Shown here piece after piece: positions 36,301 through 48,300 of a stretch of 64,000 nt of DNA. Below the pieces are notes generated by a model. The model saw nothing but the letters and a program-made list of their open reading frames with translations, made no database searches and had not been told where the DNA came from. Source of the DNA: Tubiluchus corallicola (Eukaryota; Priapulida; Priapulimorpha; Priapulimorphida; Tubiluchidae). A program made the translations under genes and the position numbers. The stretch is from the NCBI GenBank assembly GCA_030141605.1, contig JAQGDQ010000378.1, positions 156,501 through 220,500 of the forward strand. Reading direction: 5' to 3'. Positions within the stretch are counted from its first letter, which is position 1. Each line of letters begins with the position of its first letter.

Positions 36301-39300
36301 CCCTTATAATCTGGCCATCTATGTATAACGCACTCCCGGGGTGGCTTCACTCCTGTATATACCTTCAAAGTCGTGAAACGAGAGCTTGTTTAGTTTACTT
36401 ATAAGAACTACTCAATACAATATTAAACCAGTGGAAACTGTGAATGTATAAGCTTTTTTGTTCTTACCTGATTCAGAATGTAGTTAATGAAATGGACTGT
36501 ACAGCTAACACCAACCTAAGCTTCTAGTAAATGCAAAATTATCCATTATAATGGTCATCTAGTTAGCGAAAACCGGTTGCGAAGATAGAAAAATTTCAAA
36601 ATTTGGCTAGGGAGTTTGGACACAACTGATGCTAATTTTGCAGTTTTCTGAATGTGTAAATTTTACATTAACCTAAAAAAATGAAAAAGTTGCAAGAGCA
36701 CTAATGAAACCAGAAGTTTTTGTCCAATTTCAATCTTAACAGAAATTGACCAAGTACATTAAGAGACGTGTTCACCTAGCGATGAATGTTTAAAGGCAAA
36801 TGTAACCAATGGGGTTAATAAAATACCTGAACTTTTCCGGGTTGATTCTCTGGTGTTTCTAGTCTTCTAACGTTTGGTAACTCACTACTGACATTAATCT
36901 TCCGGGCACTGTAATAAGATACAGCTTCTTTACCAAGCACCAGAAGTGTCACATGGTCTTCAATAGACTTCACAAGTTCTATTACATCTGCATGCTCGGC
37001 TCCCACAATGTTCTTTCCATTCACCTCAACGACTTGATCATTTTCCAACAGACCGGCTAGGTCGGCTGGACTGTCAGGTGTCACCTTGTTGACCATTTCA
37101 AATTTTTTATCCTTTATGTACCGCAGTGTGAAGCCATAACCACTAAAGTCTGGCCATTTACGAACCAAACATTCTCGAATCCATGGTGCACTGGTCGGAA
37201 TAACCTTTAATTTTTATTTGTAACAATTATTTTAAAACAAATGGCAATTTTAGCAGTAAACGTAGAGGTAACAGTACATGTACACACCAACCACTTAACA
37301 GATGCAAATGTACTACTAATAAAAACATTAAAAACGTCTAGCTCTAGCATATGCAAACATTGGCCATTAACACTGCCATACTTATGAACTGCTTTCAAAA
37401 TTGACAGCTAAAATGAGAAAAATTTTGAGACCGCAACACGTTCATATATAGATGAACTTCAAGACCCGTGACAGACAACAGAGTGTAACTGTAATTCAAG
37501 TAGCTGCCTGACAAATACCATATTTATGTACACAATAAAAGCAAGCATTAAACTCATGCAAGGCAAATGATTTGATGAACACTGGATGCAAAGGACTGTG
37601 CAGCAACTGCAACAGCAACCTGGTTGCTAATAGACAAAAAGCTAGTGTTCCAACAGGACAGAAAGTAGTGTAGCAGCTATCAGAAAGTCACAAACATGTA
37701 ACAAAACGTAATACTCATCATACGGTATCTGGTTGCTCTTCTGGAGTCTCTAGTCTTGTCACCTTCAATCGCGCCGTAATCGGCATGTTACGAGACTGAA
37801 AGAATTTAAATGCTTCCGAATCGACAACAAGGAATGTCACCCGATTAGGGTTACTTTTAATATTGTCGACGACTTCCTCGTGTGACAGCCCCTCAACATT
37901 GGTTTCGTTAACTTCGACGACACGATCGCCAGCAAGAAGACCGCCCGCATCAGCAGGACCATCAGCTTCCACGTTCCCAATATATTCCTGATTTTGGTCT
38001 TTCTTGTATTGCAGCGTGAATCCGTACCCACTGTACTTTGGCCACTTTCGTATGGTGCAGTGTCGTATAGGTGGCGTGTCCTCTTCGCTGGCTTCCGGCT
38101 CTTTTTCAATCTCATTGACTACTGCCTTTAATGTGAATTAACTGTTTGTAATACATTTATAACAGGCAAGCAGCAACGCGGTGCAGCTATCTTATTTTCT
38201 GAGCTGACTAAAATAAGCCAAATTTAAACAGCCCAAATTAAGTAATAACACAGCTATAACCATTTGGCTAATACATCTGTAATTATGATCCCCAAGTAGA
38301 TGTAACAAAAATGGCAATGCGTTTGAACCTAGACAGGATAGGATCACTACTCATGACTGAAGATTTGACACTGTTCAGTAAGCTATTGTTTTAACAAAGA
38401 AATGCAAGTAAAAAAATGTAGCCAGTGATAATTCCAGCCACTGAGATTCATAGTAGGAAACACCATCAAATTTAATGACGTCTTTTAGCAAGGGATATCC
38501 AAAATATGAATGGTTTATTTCCCTTTGATTATAAAAATAACAAATAGTGAACCAAGTTCAATTTAAGTTGTAATTCTCATAACAACCTGTCTAAAGGTGT
38601 TCAACGAATGTGCTGTTTACAATTAGCTTTATTCATTGGCTATGAATGGCGATTAATGTTAATAATATACCTACCACATCTTTCCGAATTTAACCTTATT
38701 GCTACAACTATATTCACTTTAGCCATTCATAGTGTCAAATATAGCAGTTCGTTTGCTACTTTTGGCAAGTAGCACCTATCTATGTGGTGCTAATGCCCAT
38801 AAAGCACCTATCTATGTGGTGCTAATGCCCATAAAGCAATTCTGAGTGGCTTGTGAAATGAAGAGACTATAAGCTAGGAATTGAACATAACATGATAAGC
38901 ATTCTGTTGTAATTGAAAACATAAAAAATTGTATTTATACATACCTGCAGAAACATCACTTCCTACATGTTATTAAAAAAAACTTAGTGTAACAAAATAA
39001 TGTAACCAAGACGTCCAACAATTTGTAATCTCTCCCTCCCCCCTCCCGTAATGTAGAGCTAATAAGAAAAGCAAGAACAACTGCCAAACTTGAGTGAGTT
39101 TGTAGTTTCAATTTGGCTAGAAGGAAATATACCTGCAGAATAAAATGTCAGGCAAATAATATTGTGAAACAATTCATTCACACAGTTCGAAAATGGCAAC
39201 TGCACACATGTAGCATCATCGGGCTGTTAAGGAAGTGTGTAAATTACTAAATAGTATTTATTACAGAACTGCTTTAAGTTAGTTTGATCTGTGTAAGCTA

Positions 39301-42300
39301 GCTAATTTGGCAAACTTTGCTGATTTTTTCTGCCATTAAATGACAGAAGCAGTTAGAAAATTCAGGCATGAAGCTAAAGTGACTCAAGATTGGAAAATTT
39401 GATAATCCTAAACTGAGATTTAAATTATAAAAAATACAGGCAACAAAAGTATGAAAAAACATATCCTCACCTGGACAACAATTCCGTCTGCATCACCATT
39501 TTCACGCGGGCGTGGCACGGGCGTGGCAATATACTCGATGTTGTCAAGTGCGCTAGAGATGGGAATGCCACGAGCCCTGTACTGCTCGTAAACGTCACTG
39601 CTGACAACCAACATTTTAGTTTCACTTGGATTCGATTTAATCTTGTTGACCACATCCATGTGAGGAAGACCCTCCACGTTGTCACCATTGACCTCGATGA
39701 CTCGGTCGCCCTTCCGCAACCCACCCATGTCAGCCGGACTGTCGTGGTCAACATCACCGATGAACTCCTGACTACTACTCTTATCATACTGGAGATTGAA
39801 ACCATATCCCTCGAAATCCAGCCATTTCCTTATGTGACAGAGTCTTGGGGCTGGCAGCGTGGAAACGGCAAGATCCGCAATGGCAGCTGTTACCGCCTCC
39901 ACCTAAATAAATAAGAGACAAGCCACCCTAAATACCTAAATTTCTGTGTACAATTAGTTTCTAGAATATCCACAAGATTTTTACCACCCCTTCAAATGTG
40001 TTGCATTTGTCCCATATAAGCTCACCCCAATTTCCAAGTAAGAAGCTGATTTTCTGTATTTAATGTTCAAGGTTAGTCCCTAAACTTCACTTGAAGAATG
40101 AAATGTCTCATGACAATGTTAACAGCAACATAATAAGCTTGTTGGTGAAATTACTGCAAACATTGGCAGATCACAATTGTACGTGCTGTAAATACGACAA
40201 TTCAACTAATAAGACACCAAAGCCGAAACTGTGCAAAAGAATAATTACGTAAGTATTTGAACGGAAATTTCAGAAACATTAGCTAAGCAAACTAACACAT
40301 AAACTATAGGAATTGAACAAGATTGTCCCAGAGTTGTAGCAAAATGGTAAGTGGTATAGTGAAGACATCTAAGAGAAGAGCAGCGAGGTCATGAAGAATG
40401 TCACTTCAAAGTGGCACAGAAACACAACGTTGACAATGTACCCTTACTTTCGTAGGTTCACTTTCCTCGCTCTGCAGCGATTCGGGAGCTGAGGGCGCAT
40501 CACCACCCTCAACGTGGACTTCACCAGTTTCAGCAGAAAAGGACCCATTTACCTGGCCGGGCCGTGGTCGGGGTACGGGCGTCTTGATATACTTGATCAC
40601 CCTCATCGAGCCGTCAATGGGTATCCCGCGTGAATGGTAGAAACTATCTGTATCTCTGTCGACGACGAGCAGCTTGGTCTCATGAGGAATTGCTCGAATC
40701 TTGTCTACAACCTGTTGAACAAAGAGACAATGTTTAGTGCAGCAAACAACCATGAACATCCACACAAAGACTTATTACGACTGAGAGGGAGCGTTATAAC
40801 AGCTGCACTCCATTGCTGCAATTGGTTGAGCAAAAATCTTTGCACAAAAGCATCTCAGTAAAAAACTCTAAACATTTAGCAAACAGCAAATTTCAAACTA
40901 AATGTGCCGTAAGCAAAGATCTACTTCAAATGAAAATAAAGATAAAAACTAAAGATTAAAAAAAAAGATATACTAAAGATGGCAACTACTGTCGCAGATT
41001 TCAGCCGCTGAGGCACAGGGGTATGACTGACAGAAATATTTGGTTAATTGCTATCTTTAGTATACTAGTAGCATAGTAACTCCTTTCTTTTTCTATTTCA
41101 ATTCCAATTTATTTAATGCATGAACAAACGAAGCTCTTCATAAGCACCTTAATAAAGTACAGTCACATCTCTTTACACCACAGCTTTGGACATTAAGTGA
41201 GTCTGACATTACAAAGAGGTGCATTAATACATACATGTCTATGCAAATATAGGCCAAAAATGTGGGCGTTAAGCAAGGTCGGCATTAGAAAGGCGGGGCA
41301 ATATAACTGTACATAGCATTCAGTTAGTTTGATAAATTTACTGTTTCATAGTTTCATCAGGAACTATGACTAAGCATTTGCATGTAAACAAGACATAAGA
41401 GAAATCAAAAAGTCATTCTTACAAATGGTGTGTAGAAATGAGAGCATCTTAGGTTAACATTTTAAAAAGCTTACACAAGGCTGTACTTTGTAGACTACAG
41501 TCAATCAGTACGCAACCAGTAAAGTACCAAAACACATAAATGACTGACATTTTCAAGTTTTGCCGCATCAGATAGCAAGGGTGTACATCAAGTAGCTATC
41601 ACACCAACACAAATGTCAAATCAAATATAAATATTTACAAGGTAAACAATAAACTGCTTCTTGTTTACAAAGTGAAATTTTATTTGTCTGCAGGCAAATT
41701 TGATTTCATTATGGCACTTCACAATCCATCATTTTCCGCTATTTACGTTTCAGTTTTCCGCTTCCACTATTCTTCCTGTTAGGTGAAGTAATTACGTCGC
41801 CATCGAGTTCACAGCTGGAATAACAGGGATTAAGGAGACGATTAGGGATTTAATGTAATTAGTAATCTGTTTAAACAACTGACAGTCATATGTGGCCGAG
41901 CAGGAAACAGACCACCACACTGGCAGCCCTCTCAACTGTGTCTGCACACATATTCTAGGAGGACAACCAGGAACTTGTTACGCATGTTGTGTGCAATGGG
42001 GCAAATGCAGGCAATAGATCCACATTACAAATGCAGACCAACATTAAAGGACATTCAGTTCTAGCATTCACTGAAATTTTTTTTATCGTATCCTTGCATT
42101 AATTAAATTCATCCTTCATCATTCTTTGAGCACTGGGACACTTTAAACTTTTAACTCTGCCACAACATTTGACGTAAAATTCAAGGTAATATGATGAATG
42201 TCTGCCACAATATTTGATATAAAATTCAAGGTAATATGACGAATGTATCACTTGCGTATTTTGTTTGATAACTCAGTATTGGCCAACAAATGCATTTTGA

Positions 42301-45300
42301 CAGATAAACGTAACGCATGAACACCCTTTTGCTAAACAGATTACTCATGAGTTTATTCATCGGCTGTTTGAAGTATCTTGCGTACTAGACAGTAGGTTCT
42401 ATGATTAAGACCTGTTTTACACTTGTCTCACATAAGCCTCAGTGTTGCATTCAACAACAAGGATCTACATCAGATAAGCACTTAAATGTAGGGAATTATA
42501 GAGAGCTTCAACAACTGCGTAATGTGTAAGATAAAGACCCAGTAAAAAATAGAATGAAAGACTGCAACGTTTTAGATGTTTCCGAAGATTTTCTCAACAT
42601 ATGAGTTTTTTGTATGATGTCGGACATCAGGCAGGGGTAAGGCGAGCCTTAGAAAGCTACTTAATAATCCTAACTGTATTATTAAAATTTTGACACTAAT
42701 AACTGTTTACCTTTTGTATAAAGAAGCAGATTGCTACACACTTCAGGCATTATAACTTAGTGCTACATTTGCAAATTAATATAATTCAGAATCCATGCAG
42801 CTTAAATTCATCAAACATAAGCTGTTGACGTTCATAAATAATAATAATTTATCGCATGTGTAAAACGCATTAACATTAAAATAGACAAATACATTTTACA
42901 TACACGAATCATACCATAACATACATACATAAACACATAAACAGAACATAAATACTAGATTATTTTAAACTTCAAACTTACTTCACCCAGCAAACTACAA
43001 ATTACAAATAGAAATTTACAACATAGCTGAAGAAAAACAACACAAAAAATTAATATATTTACACTACAAATAGTAAAGCTGTGTGGCTCAGGAGACCTAA
43101 AAATGGCAAAACAGCCGCATAAATAAAAGGTGATTAATTAAAATAAATTAAAAGATTTAACAAAGCTAAAATCGTATACATGTATATAAAATCGCTAGAA
43201 ATCAGCCCCCAAAACCAGTACTTTCAGTCCCTAATAAATTTTTAATTAATTAAAAAGGCAATTAAAGTTCTAAGAAATGATTTGTAGTTGTCAACATTGG
43301 TCATTCTATGTGCATAAAATGGTAAATTGTTCCATAATTTTGGTGCTGCTACACAAAAAAAAACTATGAAATCCATACATGACTAGATTACAACACGGGT
43401 CGGTACAACAAGAGTCAATGAGCTAATTGATCCAAGATTATTACCTGAGCATGAGGTAAATTCTCTACACACTCTCCATTTACTTCCACTATCCGGTCTC
43501 CATTTACCAGACCGGCCATGTCAGCTGGACTGTCCGACTCCACAGATCCGATAAACTCCGCCTGCTTCTCCTTTTCGTATTGCAGGTTGAAGCCGTAGCC
43601 ATCGAAGTCGGCCCACTTGACGAGGTGGCATAGTCGCACAATGGGGGCATCGTCCGGGAGCTCCTATAATTCCAATATGCAGTAATGTTTTATGCAAAGA
43701 AACAAATGTAACAACCTTGGCAAATACGTACTGTATGCCATTACCGCATAGCTCGAGATTAGTTTATTTTTCTCTCATTATGAGTGCAAGGTAATCAGTA
43801 CTAAACAAGACTGTTTGCAAGGTTAGTGCCCCTAGGAAAGTTACACAGTTACTGGCCCAGACTTAAGAATGCTGGAAAACTACTGACATAGTCCGTTCAC
43901 TGCTGCATTAAATGCATTATGTGGAAACTTCCATTTAACTTCTATTGCCAGATATTTCCATTTTTAAAATCAATCAAAAACAGAAAATCACACTTTTTAA
44001 TGTAGATAAATTGAAAAAAATTGGAAATTTGTAGGAAAATAAAAAGGAAAGAGTTTACAATTCCCCACACAATTTAAATACCCTAGTCCTAATTCTAACC
44101 CTAACGCAAAGTCTAACTATAATTTCGTTTCACGAACTAATTTCCTGTGTGTGTGGACAATTGTAAACTTTAGCCAAAAATTTTACAAAATAACAACTAC
44201 AAGAACTTTAGGTCTTTCATATTATTAATACTTTCACATCAGCTTAGAAGTGAGTGCCAGAGAAAAATTTTTAAATTTATAACAACATAAAAAAGCTATG
44301 GATAATATATCAATCAAAAACTACACTGCCTAAACCATTATAAATGCTGTAAAAGCCATAGCAGGTAAAAAAGATACCATCAATCTTACTATATCGCTAA
44401 TCTTGGCCATACAGTTAACAATGAAAAATAAAAGTTTTTCAATATCAGGGTCTAAGATTAGTGAACTGTCCTTCTTTTGCTCTAGTGGTTCATAAAACGC
44501 TTCGTGGGCAGAAAAACAAACTTGAAAAAAGACTACTTGAGCCGAGTATATCAGTGAAGTTACAAACATTTCAGGAATTTGTAATGATAAAGCTAGCAAC
44601 CATTGTATGCACAAGGACATACTTCAGAGCCATAAACCTACCTAGATGTTCTGACTTTTTTTATAACGGTTGTTTGCACAGCTACAGTAGCACGATGCCT
44701 TATCAGCTTTTATCCTGGACTGTGGGACAAAATAAATAATCAATTTTTGTGCAATCAGACATACTGACAGTAGGTCAACTGCATTAATGTTGGCATAATA
44801 ATCATTGTGGGGCACATGTGTAATGAACTACACTAGGCACAGGTGTGCTTGCAGTTATTAGCCAGATTTTTGAGTTATCATAGCTCACTTAATGTATGAT
44901 ATAATGAAAAAAGTGAATTAATAAGAAATTTGTTTGCAGTCCATATTATTTTCCATATTTTCGTTATCTTTATGTAGTGGTCTCAGTTACTGTACCCGAC
45001 AGTATAACCCAACGCCCAAATATAATCATGCAAAGCAGCTTCGTTGCTGCTCTTTGTTTTTTTGCTTGTTAAACAAGGCCTAAATTCAGATTACATTTTC
45101 TATATACAGCTTTAATTTAAATTTGGTAATTATTTTTTGCACATAAGTCTTAAATTTGCTATTATTAAAACTAACATACAAAGCAGAGTTTAAAAAAATT
45201 TGGACCGAGCAATCACGTAACATAGAATCATTAGAAACGAGCAAAACTGCACTTAAAAATGCACCGGTTCACAAATTTGAACATTCATTGTCTGTTTTGA

Positions 45301-48300
45301 CAAATTTCGCACCCCCTTGGCCTTTTTCTGTTATCTCGTCATAAAGAATGCCTGTAATGCTGCTAATCACCTTTCAGACACGAGTTTGGCGGACAACGCG
45401 TCCTTGACAACAATGCTGCCCAAACGCAATTTTCAGAGCATACCTAATTCTTGCGAAAAAGCCACTCAGCATTCTTTCCGACCTGCGAACTGGACAATAA
45501 AATTCGTGGACGACCTTGGATCAAAAACACACGCAGAGCAACATAAATTTCTACGAAGTATGTTCACCGCACTACACAAAAATACACAAAAATGTGTTTA
45601 TTTGCTACTTCTAGTATGAGTAAACTCCTTACATTAGACACGCCTAAGTTGTCAACTATGTTCTAAACGAAAAAGAATGTATGATATTTGCATTGTTACT
45701 TACTACATTGCCATAATGTCAAATTTCCAGAAAAAGGCCAAAAGGGTGCAAAATTTGTCAAAGCAGATACAATGAATGTTCAAATTTGTGAAATGGTACA
45801 TATTTAAGTGTACATTTTGTTCGTTTCAAATAAATGTATATTACATGATTGCTTAGTTCAAATTTTTTAAACGTTACTTTGCATTTCAGTTTTACCGAAT
45901 GTAAATTTAAGACTTATACACAAAAATTAAATTGAATGCATTCAGAAAATGTAATTATAATTTAGGCCTTGTTTAACAAAGACAAAAATAAAAAACAATA
46001 CAGCTACGTCGTATTGTCAATTTTTAATTGTATAATTTGTACATTTTGTAATTTTATGCTAAATGGATGAATAAAAAATCTGAAAAATCTACATAACTCT
46101 TGTGTAATAGTAAAATTTATATAAAGGACTACAGGTGGATCTCAAAGCTACAAAAGTGTTTATTAGCTAAACAATAGTTTAATAAAACAACACAAATGCA
46201 GTTAATGGCACTAGTAATAGCACGTAATGCAAGACATGGCATGATTTAGTGAAAAAAAACAGGAAGCAACATAAGTTGGTGCCTTTTTAAGTTTTGCAAA
46301 TCAAATAACCATAATTTCTGGAAAAATAAAGCGTGAATTGCTTTCCAGAAGTAATTTCAACAGCAGAAATGAATTTACAGTTAATAGACACTTGGCTATC
46401 GATTAGTCATGTTTTTCACTGTTAATTCTCAAGTATTCAAAGAATTAAATCAGTTTTAAGACATAATGGGTTTATTGTCAAATGACCTGGCATAATTGGC
46501 AATAGTGGCACACAGCACAACACAATACAGGCTATTGTGAAAAATAACTACTTACGATATGTTCTGCGGGCATTGCGGAGTATAGTTTAGCCGAAATCAC
46601 GCCCTAGAGCAATATTCGATCAACCAAAAGATTTGCTCAGACGTATCGTGTAGAAGAAAGCCGGACAGACACAACCTTTAGACTTACAAGCTCTGCTATC
46701 TGTATTTACTTACTGTACTCTCTATCAATAATAATGCACTATCTAAATCTGGCGGCTTTTTCACCATTAATAAACTGTAAAAACTCTGTGCCTACACAGA
46801 ACTTATAACCGATCTAAGTCCTGCCACGAAGAGGCGAAGCGTTGATTTAAACTGCGCCAACACGACTCCCCAATTTTGTAATCAATTTGCGAAACATGTA
46901 TGGGTTGGAAAGTGTAAACGAATGCTGAGTCACAAGTGTGCATAGGGTGTTTGTTTGTTTGTCCAACAAACAATCTTGCACATTTTCGACAGGAAATTGT
47001 TTCTATGGACAAATCGTGTCCAGTAAGTCACCAGGGGCTAATACACATTCTAATTAAAAAATTTTCTTTGACAAACAGGCAATTTCAGTCGAACTGTGAA
47101 AAACTGCAGGAGCTTGAGAATGAATTCATCTGACCGACTCACAACAGTGAAGGTCCACAAAATTGCACAAATTGGACAGGCAGTAGTGACTCTAGTGGAA
47201 TTGACAATACAATTATGTAAACAGTAAAGACTAATTGCCTACAAAAGTTCGCTACTTCGGTATAATTTTCACATTTTGGTTTCAACAACTAGAAAGAGAA
47301 TGGAACTGGTTTCTGTTATCTGAAATATAATCTGCACTTTCGTTGTCAAAAGCAAACAAACATGTATCGGTAGCTCGACATATAAACTAAACTTTGAAAC
47401 TATTATAAATTCGTATTGGGGAGATTGAGAACAGGGAATATTGTAAATTATGATGCGTTCTGACAGCTATAGGCCTACTATACAGTGCATTCAAGAGCAA
47501 CATTTTGAATTTAAATTCTCAAAATCTGGCTACGAAACATATTTCTGGAAGTCTTTGAGCCTAAATTGGTAGTGCATTGTACTGATGACTATATAGTAAC
47601 CTTAAAAACAGCCGCTATAAAATATATAAGTATACCCAGTGTTAAGGCAGAATTTCATAACATTCTCTCTAAATTCTCGTTTACAGGTTTTTACACCTAT
47701 CAAGATTAAATACTATAAATTTTTAAGTTATTCATTTTTTTACTTTCTACAATACCTTGCTGGATAACATACAGTTTCTGTTGTTTAAATGCAGCTCCAT
47801 TAATCCACTAGGTTGTTAGTGTACCTGATTACAAGGCAAACTTGGTAGTTAAGCAGCTTAATGTCAGATTAACATCTAGCATACCTCTCACTGAGTGCAA
47901 ATTAACACTAATTATCAGTATAAAATTACTGCCTGTAATGTCAAATACCTGTATTTAAGAAGCTAAGTAAGTATTATGATATCAGACACTTTGAAATGGT
48001 GAACTGAATTACAAAATTATACGCAGATAATTTCCCTGTACTTACAGCACATACTGCTGGAATTAAATTAGAGGTTCAAAATACCAACGAACAATTTTTG
48101 AACATGCCTAGTTATAATCTAAATGGTATCACTGCATTGTTATAACAATGCATCATGCTTCAATTTTTTCATACTGGTAGTGGTGTGATATTTTTAGTTA
48201 AGTACTTTATAATTTGCTGTGTAATATCTTATATATATTGCAGTGACAAATCACTGCAGTTTCCATTTTTATGCAGGGAATATGTGTTTTTATGTAACAA

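Larger units (their letters stand above)
40712..43444 (-). other. Scaffold intron splitting PDZ2
   Basis: 2.73 kb. It contains a candidate MITE (41160-41309) and a 45-bp tandem duplication (42156-42245). No exon is recognised. Confidence 0.6.

Noticed and set aside
44461-44739. Open frame of 92 codons in the intron between PDZ1 and PDZ2 exons
   Set aside because: No PDZ motifs, no known domain, and an equal-sized antisense frame overlaps it.
45317-45619. Open frame of 100 codons in the foldback element core
   Set aside because: I see no domain, splice context or family resemblance; it could be chance in a non-autonomous element.
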